Positions 16,141-24,315 of a stretch of 33,185 nucleotides of DNA are shown here, in pieces. Each line of letters begins with the position of its first letter. The first letter of the stretch is position 1. The stretch lies in NCBI GenBank assembly GCA_003266145.1, contig MVJJ01000170.1:1-33185 (forward strand), read 5' to 3'. The notes under the pieces were generated by a model, which made no database searches, had not been told where the DNA came from, and saw only the letters and a list, made by a program, of their open reading frames with translations. The translations under genes were made by a program, and so were the position numbers. The DNA comes from Methanosphaera sp. SHI613. GTDB lineage: Archaea; Methanobacteriota; Methanobacteria; Methanobacteriales; Methanobacteriaceae.

Positions 16141-16905
16141 ATGGATGATGAAAACTTAAAAATTCTAAAAAAGATGGGATTAACAGAGTATGAATCAAAG
16201 GCGTATCTTGCATTAATATCATTGATATCTTCTAAGGCAGATACAATTAGTAAGACAGCTGAAGTTCCACGCTCAAAGATATATCCGGTACTTGAAAGTT
16301 TAGAACACAAGAGATTAATTAAAATACGTCAGGGAAGGCCATTGGAATATGATGTTATAGATCCTTCGGAGGCATTAAAGAATTATAAGGAGGAATTTCT
16401 AAAGCAGTTGGACATACTTGAAGGTAATCTGGTTGAAATATATGACAACAAACTACCTGCAGTTAACACTCCGATTCAATCGATTGAAGATATCAAAAAG
16501 ATTGTTCAGAAACAAAATGATATACTGAACAAATCAAAAAAGGTAGTGTTGATTCGTTTAGGATTCATATTGCCCTCGAATATAGATTCATTTAAGAAAT
16601 TGATGATAAAACTGGTAAAAGGAGGAGTTCAGGTAAAAATATTGGCAGTATCAGAATGTGTTGTGGATGGAGTTACAATAAATCTAAAGAAAATATTATC
16701 ACAGTTACCTGTAGAAGTCAAATATGTTAAGCTTCCCTCAGCTCAACTGATAATAAGGGATTATAAGGAGATGATGTTGGTATTTGCAGAAAACTCAGGT
16801 AAATCAATACAAAACGCCAATATGGTGGGATTATACAACACTTACTCAACAATAATCTCAAATTATTCCTCGGCGTTTAACAAAAAATGGTCAATGTCAG
16901 AGTAA
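16141..16905 (+). CDS. TrmB-family transcriptional regulator
   Basis: A 254-residue regulator with an N-terminal winged helix-turn-helix of the TrmB type (about 8-75: MGLTEYESKAYLALIS, then TISKTAEVPRSKIYPVLESL as the recognition part and GRPLEYDVIDPSEAL as the wing), a short coiled linker (78-100) and a C-terminal effector-like domain (about 108-254) of the phospholipase-D-like TrmB middle type (VLIRLGFILPSN, GVQVKILAVSE). TrmB proteins act as repressors or activators, often sensing sugars; the effector here is unknown. ATG 16141 follows AGGGG (16126-16130). Divergent placement next to hcp, with a dyad between the TATA boxes, suggests it controls hcp and itself. It ends 3 bases from the convergent DUF89 gene. 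Confidence 0.88.
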   Translation: MDDENLKILKKMGLTEYESKAYLALISLISSKADTISKTAEVPRSKIYPVLESLEHKRLIKIRQGRPLEYDVIDPSEALKNYKEEFLKQLDILEGNLVEIYDNKLPAVNTPIQSIEDIKKIVQKQNDILNKSKKVVLIRLGFILPSNIDSFKKLMIKLVKGGVQVKILAVSECVVDGVTINLKKILSQLPVEVKYVKLPSAQLIIRDYKEMMLVFAENSGKSIQNANMVGLYNTYSTIISNYSSAFNKKWSMSE

Positions 16906-16908
16906 AAA

Positions 16909-17790
16909 TTACTCTTTCAAGTCCTTTTTATAGCATATGCTGCTTCCTAACTTTACACCAATTTCACTTGATATAACATTACATTTGGTATTCAATAGGA
17001 AGAATATCGGACTGTCCACTTGCATTTCTGTCAGGCCCTCAAAGTTACCCATACCCTTGCTTATAACCAAGTCAACACTGTTTAACAGCTCATGAAGATT
17101 ATCTGAAATGTAGTCTTTTACAACACCCACGGAATTTGCACCAGTACTGATGACAGTAGTATATTCATCCAATCCTAAATCATATGCATCGCTCACGATG
17201 GCATCATTCAATATTGGAGCTTCCTTAAGCGCAAGTATTATCTCCAAATCATAATCATTTTTAATCTTTTCAATCAATAATTTATCGAATACTATCTCTC
17301 CACCATTATCTGTTAAATAAAGTATCTTCTCTGCTTGTTTAAGCTCTTCATCCAGTAGGGCAACGTCATTGATGATGAGTTCTTCAGTAATCTTTTTTCT
17401 GATTAGCATTTCCATATCCGTATCTTGAGTCAAGGCTCCAAAGTCGATGATATTACCACAAACTGCAATTTTCACATAACTTTCAAGGGAAGGATCCTCA
17501 TCAATAATCTTCTGGACGGTGGGAATCAATTTTTTAGCCAGTTTGTTACCATCTATCCGGAATGATTTATATGGATCATCGTTTTCTGTAAGTTTCATAA
17601 TCATATGGTGCAAATCTGTACCTAACTTGTTGGAATTGGTGCCTTTTTTGAAATTTTTATTCATAAAATCCAATACTTTTAATGTTATGTTCATACGTTC
17701 GTCAAAATCTTCTACAGAATTTTCTATTGCCTCTCTTGATTGTCTTAACATACATGATGCGCATTCATACTTAACTTTCACATTACTCAA
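16909..17790 (-). CDS. DUF89 damage-control phosphatase-like protein
   Basis: This 293-residue protein belongs to the archaeal DUF89 group (COG1578). Relatives are metal-dependent phosphatases thought to remove damaged or excess sugar phosphates and related metabolites. The N-terminal CASC motif (C10, C13) marks the archaeal subgroup. Active-site segments are visible: CGNIIDFG (111-118), LTDNGGEIVFDK (159-170, with the metal-binding Asp161 and Asn162) and SKGMGNFEGL (244-253). Length is normal. It is convergent with the TrmB-type gene with 3 bases between, and divergent from purF. The substrate cannot be told from sequence. Confidence 0.88.
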   Translation of the reverse strand: MSNVKVKYECASCMLRQSREAIENSVEDFDERMNITLKVLDFMNKNFKKGTNSNKLGTDLHHMIMKLTENDDPYKSFRIDGNKLAKKLIPTVQKIIDEDPSLESYVKIAVCGNIIDFGALTQDTDMEMLIRKKITEELIINDVALLDEELKQAEKILYLTDNGGEIVFDKLLIEKIKNDYDLEIILALKEAPILNDAIVSDAYDLGLDEYTTVISTGANSVGVVKDYISDNLHELLNSVDLVISKGMGNFEGLTEMQVDSPIFFLLNTKCNVISSEIGVKLGSSICYKKDLKE

Positions 17791-17883
17791 ATCCGATAAC
17801 TTATATATTAATGGTATATTCTTTAGAGTTAATTAATTTACTGATTTATGGGTCTTTTAATCAATTTTTTTGATTGTGAAAAA

Positions 17884-17933
17884 AATTATACTAAAATATA
17901 AGTATTCATAAAATGAAAAGTATTAGTATAATT
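17884..17933. promoter_or_regulatory. Long-spaced perfect inverted repeat upstream of purF
   Basis: AATTATACTAA (17884-17894) and TTAGTATAATT (17923-17933) are exact 11-base reverse complements, 39 bases centre to centre. Between and within them AGTAT or its complement recurs (17888-17892, 17901-17905, 17918-17922, 17925-17929). The block lies 60-110 bases before the purF start, next to an A/T promoter-like run, so it is a candidate operator for purF. The setting is very AT-rich, so chance is possible. Confidence 0.4.
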
Positions 17934-17992
17934 AATAAATTTTTTTACTTCAACTTCATTTTTTAATTTACATAACGATGGGGAGACAAAAA

Positions 17993-19390
17993 GTGCAAGA
18001 TACATTGCAAGATAAATGTGGAATTGTAGGTATATACTCTTTTGATGATTCAATCGATGTAGCTTCATGGATTTATTCTGGATTATATACATTACAACAT
18101 AGAGGGCAGGAATCTGCCGGAATAAGTGTTTTTAAAGATGGTCGAATTAATACTCACGTGGATATGGGATTAGTATCCGAGGTATTCGATAACGATTTGC
18201 TTGATTTATTAAATGGAAATATCGGAATAGGACATGTACGTTATTCAACTACTGGAAAATCCGAATTGTCTAACGGACAACCATTTGTAGAACGTGAAGA
18301 GGACATACTTATTGCTGAAGCACATAATGGGGATATTGTAAATTCAGCATTACTTCGTGAAGAATTAATCGAAGCCGGTTATGAATTCAAGTCAACAACA
18401 GACTCGGAGGTAATATGTCACTTGGTACTGGATGAATATGCAAAATGTGGTGATGTCGTCGAGTCCATCAAATCAGCATGTGGCAAACTGATAGGTTCAT
18501 ATGCACTGGTATTGATGATTAATGGTGTAATATATGCAATCAGGGATCCGTTAGGCATGAAACCGTTATCTCTAGGTGGAGATGAGGAATTCATAGCGGT
18601 TGCATCAGAAACTGTGGCATTTGACTCACTTGACATGGATTATATCCGTAGCATAGAAGCCGGTGAAATCCTTGAAATAGATAACGGCATACAGAAAAGT
18701 TATTATCTACCAAAAGCTGAGCATACAGCAAATTGTATGTTTGAATACCTATACTTTGCAAGACCTGACAGCATGATTTTTGATAAAAGTGTATATCAGG
18801 TACGTCTTAACATAGGAAAACAATTGGCAAAGGAATATCCTATAGATGCCGATGTTGTAATAGCAGTACCGGATTCAGCCATACCTGCAACATTATCATA
18901 CTCAAGACATAGTGGCATTCCATATGCTGAAGGATTGATTAAAAACAGATATGTAGGTAGAACATTTATCATGCCAACACAAAAGGATAGGGATATTGCA
19001 GTAAAATTAAAGATGAACACACTTGATGAGGTAATTAAAGATAAAAGAGTAATAGTCATAGATGACAGTGTCGTACGTGGAACAACATCCAAGACAATTA
19101 TTAAAATGTTAAGGGATGCCGGTGCTAAGGAGGTTCATTTACTTATAGGATGTCCGGAAATCATATCTCCATGTTATTACGGAATCGCTATGGCTACCAA
19201 AGAAGAGCTAATTGCGGTAGATAGAACCAATGAAGAAATTCGAGATGAAATAGGTGTTGATTCTATAGGATATATCAGCATAGAAGGACTTGTAGAATCA
19301 ATAGGTACTCCTCGTGAAGATTTATGTCTCGGATGTATAACAGAAGAATATCCTACAATCATCCCACCGGAATTATATAAAGAAGAATAA
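17993..19390 (+). CDS. purF: Amidophosphoribosyltransferase (glutamine PRPP amidotransferase)
   Basis: PurF catalyses the first committed step of purine synthesis: glutamine plus PRPP to phosphoribosylamine, in the cytoplasm. The N-terminal glutaminase nucleophile is the cysteine of KCGIVG (C9), exposed after a short propeptide; HRGQESAG and the glutaminase core follow. The C-terminal phosphoribosyltransferase domain carries the PRPP loop VIVIDDSVVRGTTSK (19050-19094). Cysteines in ANCMFEYLYF, SPCYYG and CLGC match the [4Fe-4S]-containing Bacillus-type enzyme. I choose GTG 17993 (465 aa) because GGGAG at 17980-17984 is 8 bases upstream of it; ATG 17978 has no ribosome site. A clear hairpin terminator follows at 19382. 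Confidence 0.97.
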   Translation: MQDTLQDKCGIVGIYSFDDSIDVASWIYSGLYTLQHRGQESAGISVFKDGRINTHVDMGLVSEVFDNDLLDLLNGNIGIGHVRYSTTGKSELSNGQPFVEREEDILIAEAHNGDIVNSALLREELIEAGYEFKSTTDSEVICHLVLDEYAKCGDVVESIKSACGKLIGSYALVLMINGVIYAIRDPLGMKPLSLGGDEEFIAVASETVAFDSLDMDYIRSIEAGEILEIDNGIQKSYYLPKAEHTANCMFEYLYFARPDSMIFDKSVYQVRLNIGKQLAKEYPIDADVVIAVPDSAIPATLSYSRHSGIPYAEGLIKNRYVGRTFIMPTQKDRDIAVKLKMNTLDEVIKDKRVIVIDDSVVRGTTSKTIIKMLRDAGAKEVHLLIGCPEIISPCYYGIAMATKEELIAVDRTNEEIRDEIGVDSIGYISIEGLVESIGTPREDLCLGCITEEYPTIIPPELYKEE

Positions 19391-19418
19391 CACCCCTAAT
19401 TCTTCAACTATTTTTTTT
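19382..19418 (+). terminator. Hairpin terminator after purF
   Basis: GAAGAAT (19382-19388) and ATTCTTC (19399-19405) form a 7-base stem overlapping the purF stop codon, followed by AACTATTTTTTTTGA. The U32 gene starts 25 bases after the T run, so some read-through is possible. Confidence 0.6.
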
Positions 19419-19442
19419 GAATTTATTTAAGGTATTGAAATT

Positions 19443-20660
19443 ATGGTAGAATTACTAGCTCCAGCAAAAGATAAACGATGTGTTAGTGCTGCAATAAACA
19501 ATAATGCCGATAGTGTCTATGTTGGAATAACCGATTATAATATGCGTGCAAATGTCGCAAATATTGGTTTGGATGATATTAAGGATATTGCCCAACAATG
19601 TCATGACAACGATAAAAAGGTATACGTATGTACAAATACAATCGTATCGGATAATCAGCTGGAAAAATATAAAAAACAATTGTCTTCTCTTGAAAGTTAT
19701 GACGTGGATGCACTTATAATATCGGACATAGGTATGATAAATGTAGCGAAGGATTCATCCATTCCATTACATCTAAGCGTACAGGCAAACATCACTAACT
19801 CAGAAGCGTTAAAGGTCTATAAGGAATTGGGCATAACACGTGCGGTACTATCAAGAGAATTATCCCTGGAGGATATCAAAAGAATTAAAAAATCATCACC
19901 CATTGAAATTGAAACTTTCGTTCATGGGGCAATGTGTGTAGCCATATCAGGAAGATGTTTTTTGAGTTCATACTTCTATGACAGAAATGCCAACTGTGGC
20001 GAGTGTCTGCAGCCATGCAGGCAGGAATGGACAATTCAATCAACCGAGAATAAGCAGTTGATATTAACTACTCCCGAGGATAACGATATCGAAAAGTCAA
20101 GACTATTAAGTCCAAGAGATATGTGTATGATTGAATATGTTCCTCAGTTGATAGAAGCGGGTATAGATGCCTTCAAGATAGAAGGAAGAGCAAGAGCTCC
20201 CGATTATGTGGCAACAGTTACAAAATGCTATAGCGATGCAATAAATCTATATCAATCGGGAAAATGGGATGACTTGTCACGGGATTATCTTCCAAAATGG
20301 AAAGATGAACTTTCAAGCGTCTTCAACAGAGGCTTTGACACTGGATTTTATTTCAGAGTGCCTAAAAAGACCAGTTTTGATAACAATGCAACATATAAGA
20401 AAGTTGATATTGGTCAGATTACCAATTATTATAAAAAAATCAATGTTGCTGAAGTAAAAGTATGGGATGAACTTAAAATAGGAGATACTCTTATAATTCA
20501 AGGAAACAAAACCGGAAGTGTTACCGAAGAGGTATCATCCATGCAGGTTGATGGAAAAAATGTCGAATCAATTAAGGAAGGATTGGTAGGTATTAAATTC
20601 AATAATGTAGTTCGTGAAAATGACCATGTATATAAAAAGGTATCTATAAAGGAGGATTAA
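19443..20660 (+). CDS. Peptidase U32-family protein
   Basis: A 405-residue member of the U32 family. Well-studied members are iron-sulfur enzymes of tRNA or rRNA hydroxylation and quinone hydroxylation, while a few were described as collagen-degrading peptidases; the name peptidase is therefore only a label. The fold begins MVELLAPAKDKRCVSAAINN with ADSVYVG. The family signature ETFVHGAMCVAISGRC (157-172) is present, and C165, C172, C188 and C192 (also C185) could bind a [4Fe-4S] cluster. A C-terminal beta domain follows (about 325-405). The next gene, cfbC, starts one base after the stop and its ribosome site lies in the last codons, so the two are probably translated together. That suggests, but does not show, a role near F430 synthesis. 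Confidence 0.88.
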   Translation: MVELLAPAKDKRCVSAAINNNADSVYVGITDYNMRANVANIGLDDIKDIAQQCHDNDKKVYVCTNTIVSDNQLEKYKKQLSSLESYDVDALIISDIGMINVAKDSSIPLHLSVQANITNSEALKVYKELGITRAVLSRELSLEDIKRIKKSSPIEIETFVHGAMCVAISGRCFLSSYFYDRNANCGECLQPCRQEWTIQSTENKQLILTTPEDNDIEKSRLLSPRDMCMIEYVPQLIEAGIDAFKIEGRARAPDYVATVTKCYSDAINLYQSGKWDDLSRDYLPKWKDELSSVFNRGFDTGFYFRVPKKTSFDNNATYKKVDIGQITNYYKKINVAEVKVWDELKIGDTLIIQGNKTGSVTEEVSSMQVDGKNVESIKEGLVGIKFNNVVRENDHVYKKVSIKED

Positions 20661-20661
20661 G

Positions 20662-21456
20662 ATGACAAAAAAGAAAATAGCAATATATGGAAAGGGTGGA
20701 ATAGGAAAATCAACGACAGTATCAAATATAGCCGCAAGTTATGATGATTCCACATTTGTAATAGGGTGTGATCCAAAGGCGGATACAACAAGAACTCTCG
20801 TTGGAAAAAGAATCCCGACAATACTTGACACGATGAGAAACAATAAAAAACCAGTACTTGATGATGTCTTGTATGAAGGATTTAACAACACATTATGTGT
20901 AGAGTCCGGTGGACCTGAACCTGGAGTGGGATGTGCAGGTCGTGGAGTAATAGTTGCAATGAAACTGCTTAACCAGTTAGGTGCATTTGACTCCAATCCT
21001 GACTTGGTTATCTATGATGTTCTGGGTGATGTGGTATGTGGTGGTTTTAGCGTACCATTACGTGAGGAATATGCCGATGAGGTATACATAGTTACCAGTG
21101 GGGAGTACATGTCCCTTTATGCTGCCAACAACATCGCCAAGGGTATCAAAAAGTTGAACGGTAAGCTTGGTGGTATAATATGTAATTGCCGTAATGTTGA
21201 AAATGAAGTGGAAATTGTTACTGAATTTGCAAAGTTACTTTCAACCGAGGTAATAGGGGTTATTCCTAGAAGTCCATTGGTTCAAAGCAGTGAATTTCAG
21301 GCAAAAACGGTTATTGAAGTATTTCCAGACTCCGATCAATCTGATGAATATCGTAAGTTGACCCAGACCATAATGGCTAATGACAATTTGGTCACTCCAT
21401 CTCCTTTAGAGAGTGAGGAATTTGAGAAATTCTTCTATTCCTATGTTGAAAATTAG
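20662..21456 (+). CDS. cfbC: Ni-sirohydrochlorin a,c-diamide reductive cyclase, NifH-like subunit
   Basis: CfbC is the ATP-dependent reductase that passes electrons to CfbD during reduction and ring closure of Ni-sirohydrochlorin a,c-diamide on the way to coenzyme F430, the cofactor of methyl-CoM reductase. The 264-residue protein is nitrogenase iron-protein-like: Walker A GKGGIGKST (10-18), IGCDPKADTT (34-43), and the two ligands of the bridging [4Fe-4S] cluster, C91 in VGCAGRG and C126 in DVVCGGF. No nifDK genes are near and the length and sequence type suit CfbC rather than NifH, though a nitrogenase-type paralog cannot be wholly excluded. ATG 20662 follows GGAGG inside the end of the U32 gene. 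Its end overlaps the convergent DUF123 gene by 4 bases. Confidence 0.9.
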   Translation: MTKKKIAIYGKGGIGKSTTVSNIAASYDDSTFVIGCDPKADTTRTLVGKRIPTILDTMRNNKKPVLDDVLYEGFNNTLCVESGGPEPGVGCAGRGVIVAMKLLNQLGAFDSNPDLVIYDVLGDVVCGGFSVPLREEYADEVYIVTSGEYMSLYAANNIAKGIKKLNGKLGGIICNCRNVENEVEIVTEFAKLLSTEVIGVIPRSPLVQSSEFQAKTVIEVFPDSDQSDEYRKLTQTIMANDNLVTPSPLESEEFEKFFYSYVEN

Positions 21457-21992
21457 ATAATCGCTCTTTTTCTCATTTTTCTTTTCATACCTATTTTCTT
21501 AATCCTTCTCTTTCTGTTTTTCATGTGTCTCTTATTTTTTGCAGGATATTTCATCCACTTTTTAATTGGATATCCAAGTTTTTCAATTGCGTCCCTGGAA
21601 ACATTTATGGCTTCACTACAACTATCAAAATAATATAAATGAGACATGCATTTACAATCACTGCATCCAAAATCTTCAATATATTTATCCGTATTTTCAT
21701 TTATATTTTGGGATATGTTACATTCAATTTTTTTATCACAATTGGTGTATATCACCTGAATTATTTCCACATTTTTATTCAATGACAGGTAATCCATGTG
21801 CCAATGTTTTTTCTTATCCTTGGAAATATGTCTTGAAATCCTTTTGTTGAGTCCATTCAACGCACTTCCAACGTAAACATGGTATCCTTCATCAAATTCA
21901 ATCATCCCTTTAGCACCAATCTTTATCCGACAATCTTTTTTCACATGGATAATCAGACAATAACTTCCCTTATCAACACTATCTTCATTCAT
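21453..21992 (-). CDS. DUF123 / GIY-YIG nuclease-like protein
   Basis: A 179-residue protein of the DUF123 (COG1833) branch of GIY-YIG nucleases. The segments GSYCLIIHVKKD (9-20), KIGAKGMIEFDEGYHVYVGS (24-43), LNGLNKRISRH (45-55) and HWHMDYL (63-69) match the family. Three cysteines in FGCSDCKCMSHLYYF may bind zinc. The C-terminal tail is extremely basic (KNKRHMKNRKRRIKK and beyond), fitting nucleic acid binding. I choose ATG 21992; TTG 22007 lacks support. No Shine-Dalgarno is seen and a TATA-like TTATATTTT lies about 25 bases upstream, so the mRNA may be leaderless. It converges with cfbC with a 4-base overlap. The DNA target is unknown. Confidence 0.85.
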   Translation of the reverse strand: MNEDSVDKGSYCLIIHVKKDCRIKIGAKGMIEFDEGYHVYVGSALNGLNKRISRHISKDKKKHWHMDYLSLNKNVEIIQVIYTNCDKKIECNISQNINENTDKYIEDFGCSDCKCMSHLYYFDSCSEAINVSRDAIEKLGYPIKKWMKYPAKNKRHMKNRKRRIKKIGMKRKMRKRAII

Positions 21993-22058
21993 GCTAATAA
22001 ATATCAAAAAAGTAAAATATAAAATTATTTAAAATAATTAATAAGGAGGATAAAAAAA

Positions 22059-22610
22059 ATGGATGAATCTGAAAACAATAACCTAACATATGTAATAGTA
22101 GATAGAAACTCAAACAAAAACAATCCACAATCGTCTGACAATTCAACGACCCAAGACAATCCGGAAAACAATATGAATCAGCCGCAAGATAATTTAAACT
22201 ACCAGAATACCTACCAAAATGATATATATGCTAATGAAGTCAAATCGACAATTGCCAATACAAATGATAATCATGATTTGACAAATAACATTAATTATTA
22301 CATAAGCGTATCCATGCTATCTGTAATGGCCTATATGATAATTGCATATTCAAGCAATGTGGGATTTATAGAACTGGTGGATCTGGAAATTCCATTAATA
22401 ATATTTTTATCCTTAATAATAGCATTTCTATCAAATAATTGGTCCAGACTATACACTTACCTCATGTTTGCGGCTATACTCGTGGTATTGATAGGATTAT
22501 CATTCAATTATTCATTCTTTTTCATGATAGTGCTATTTTCGGAAATGGTTATTAATTCATTAAACATGATAATTAACAATAAGAATGATTATATCAACAT
22601 AAACAAATAG
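22059..22610 (+). CDS. Unknown membrane protein with an Asn/Gln-rich cytoplasmic head
   Basis: A 183-residue protein I do not recognise. Residues 1-80 are low-complexity and hydrophilic, rich in N, Q, D and S. About four hydrophobic segments follow (roughly 82-102, 108-126, 132-150, 151-168), then an Asn/Lys tail. There is no signal peptide or catalytic motif. The ATG has a near-perfect ribosome site, AAGGAGGAT, 7-8 bases upstream. The stop is 16 bases before the DUF371 start, whose ribosome site follows the stop at once, so the two are probably an operon. A short palindrome (AATTATTT/AAATAATT, 22023-22039) lies between this gene and the divergent DUF123 gene. Confidence 0.75.
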   Translation: MDESENNNLTYVIVDRNSNKNNPQSSDNSTTQDNPENNMNQPQDNLNYQNTYQNDIYANEVKSTIANTNDNHDLTNNINYYISVSMLSVMAYMIIAYSSNVGFIELVDLEIPLIIFLSLIIAFLSNNWSRLYTYLMFAAILVVLIGLSFNYSFFFMIVLFSEMVINSLNMIINNKNDYININK

Positions 22611-22626
22611 TTTGGGGGTAATAGTT

Positions 22627-23043
22627 ATGGAGTATTCATTTGAAGCTACGGGACATAAAAATGTTCTCTCAAAGCATAAATCAACATTCGAGATTACAAC
22701 CGATGATACGTTAACGCTTAAGGGTGATTGTATTATTGGATTAAACAGCAATGTAACGTTAAATGATTTTCCAGAGGAATTAAGACAAAAAATACAATCC
22801 GATGATACTAAAATAGAATTGCTGCTTGAAACACCAAATGCATCCGACAGGATAATAGGCTACGGCTCATCAGAGCTCACATTAGATCATCCCAGCGATA
22901 TGGTATGTAGAAAAAGTACATTTACATGCAGCAGGACGTTGATGATTAATGCAGATAAGGCTGCAATAGATTTGGATAATGATCTGATTAAAGATTTAAG
23001 TAATTCCACAAAGCTTAAGGTTACGATAAAAGTGGATGATTAA
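22627..23043 (+). CDS. DUF371 conserved archaeal protein
   Basis: A 138-residue soluble protein of the archaeal DUF371 family (COG2090), function unknown. The typical opening is present: MEYSFEATGHKNVLSKHKST (1-20), then FEITTDDTLTLKGDCIIGLN. It also has FTCSRTLMINADKAAIDL and ends in a beta strand LKVTIKVDD. The family is predicted to be a small compact beta protein. ATG 22627 follows GGGGGT (22614-22619); an earlier TTG at 22612 overlaps that ribosome site and is rejected. It follows the unknown membrane protein closely and is ended by a hairpin with a T run. Confidence 0.88.
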   Translation: MEYSFEATGHKNVLSKHKSTFEITTDDTLTLKGDCIIGLNSNVTLNDFPEELRQKIQSDDTKIELLLETPNASDRIIGYGSSELTLDHPSDMVCRKSTFTCSRTLMINADKAAIDLDNDLIKDLSNSTKLKVTIKVDD

Positions 23044-23078
23044 CCGAGTTTTTAAATTCAAATAGTAACTAATCATAT

Positions 23079-23112
23079 AATAATAAATTTAATCTCAATT
23101 ATTATTTTTTTT
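23079..23112 (+). terminator. Hairpin terminator after the DUF371 gene
   Basis: AATAATAA (23079-23086) and TTATTATT (23099-23106) form an 8-base stem with a 12-base loop, followed by a run of T to about 23112. Confidence 0.5.
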
Positions 23113-23151
23113 AAAGAATTATTTTTAAAAATAGATTTTAGAATAAATTAG

Positions 23152-23235
<84 letters not shown>

Positions 23236-23372
23236 ATATAAAAAATAAATTATATATTGGATGGATTTAACCATTAAGACTTAAAGTCTATAATTATATA
23301 TTTTAATTATCATATATAAATTTTACTGTTTACCCGATTTTTTTTCATGAAAACATATTCAATCAAGAAATA

Positions 23373-23404
23373 AAAAAAAATAGAATGTGATTATTCACAA
23401 TCAC
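23373..23404 (-). terminator. Hairpin terminator after rmlD
   Basis: GTGATT (23387-23392) and AATCAC (23399-23404) form a 6-base stem overlapping the rmlD stop; on the minus strand it is followed by ATTCTATTTTTTTTTA. Confidence 0.55.
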
Positions 23405-24251
23405 GCATTCTCTCCAAAGACTCCATACAAGTTTCCATTTTAAAATTCAATTCTTTTTCTATCTTATCAACATTCAATGATGAATCACGAGGTCGAGGAG
23501 CTTTCTGAACGAATTTATCACTGGTGATTGGATTTATTAGATTCTCATCCAAATCAAACACCTCAGCAATCTGTCTTGTAAAATCATATCTGCTGATTAA
23601 GTCATTACCTGCCGTATGATAAATGCCGTTCTTATCCTGTCTTGCTATCTCAAACATTGCCTCTGCCGCATTATCGGCTAGTGTAGGCGAGTTTATCTGA
23701 TCGGTAACTATATTAATCTCATTACCCTTTCTAAGCTCATCAATTACCCATGTGGTAAAGTTAAGTCTTTCATGCCATCCGTACAATACGCTAACTCTTG
23801 CAATTGCCCAGTTTGTAGAGTACTTTTGTAGCTGAAGTTCTCCATCATATTTACTTTTTGCATAAATTCCAAGAGGATTAACCTCATCATCCTCCTTATA
23901 GTTACCTTTAGTTCCATCAAACACAAAGTCAGTGGATACATAGATCATTTTGGCATTAACGCTTTCTGATGCCTTAGCTAAAAATCCTGTAGCATCACCA
24001 TTTAACAGATATGCCTTATCCGATTCATCCTCACATAAATCCACGTTTGTCATGGCAGCACAATGAATGACCACGTCAGGATCTTCTTTTGTAATGATTT
24101 TTTTTACTTCCTCTTCATTTGTAATATCACACTTAACAGTATTTGCTGTAGGATTAGAGTTATGTGATAAAACTAGTTCGTCTTCGACATCAGCTACAGT
24201 AGCAATCCTACCACCCAGTAGTCCACTACCACCTGTAATAAAGAATTTCAT
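23391..24251 (-). CDS. rmlD: dTDP-4-dehydrorhamnose reductase family protein
   Basis: A 286-residue short-chain reductase of the RmlD family, which makes dTDP-L-rhamnose from dTDP-4-keto-rhamnose with NAD(P)H. The NAD(P) loop is ITGGSGLLGG (5-14), and STDFVFDG (106-113) and the catalytic pair Y130 and K134 in YAKSKYDGE are present. Longer upstream frames give a hydrophobic, unlikely N terminus, so MKFFITGG at 24251 is taken as start. No ribosome site is seen; a TATA-like ATTTATATTTTA about 25 bases upstream suggests a leaderless mRNA. It diverges from the TIGR04076-like gene across 64 bases. RmlB is encoded about 2.2 kb away, while rmlA and rmlC are not in the window, so other dTDP-sugar roles remain possible. 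Confidence 0.87.
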   Translation of the reverse strand: MKFFITGGSGLLGGRIATVADVEDELVLSHNSNPTANTVKCDITNEEEVKKIITKEDPDVVIHCAAMTNVDLCEDESDKAYLLNGDATGFLAKASESVNAKMIYVSTDFVFDGTKGNYKEDDEVNPLGIYAKSKYDGELQLQKYSTNWAIARVSVLYGWHERLNFTTWVIDELRKGNEINIVTDQINSPTLADNAAEAMFEIARQDKNGIYHTAGNDLISRYDFTRQIAEVFDLDENLINPITSDKFVQKAPRPRDSSLNVDKIEKELNFKMETCMESLERMRDCE

Positions 24252-24315
24252 ATTTAGTATATTGTTTTTTAAAATATAAATCATTTGATGTGTAATATAT
24301 AAAGTAGGTGTAAAA

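Noticed and set aside
17978..17992. ATG 17978 as the purF start
   Set aside because: The only ribosome site (GGGAG at 17980-17984) lies inside this stretch and points to GTG 17993, which also places the catalytic cysteine near the N terminus.
20662..21456. Nitrogenase iron protein NifH
   Set aside because: The Walker A and cluster cysteines are shared by both families, but no nitrogenase genes are near, and the length and sequence type agree better with CfbC of F430 synthesis.
22023..22039. AATTATTT/AAATAATT palindrome as an operator
   Set aside because: It is made only of A and T, lies in an A/T promoter region and such short palindromes are expected by chance at this composition; noted with the adjoining gene only.
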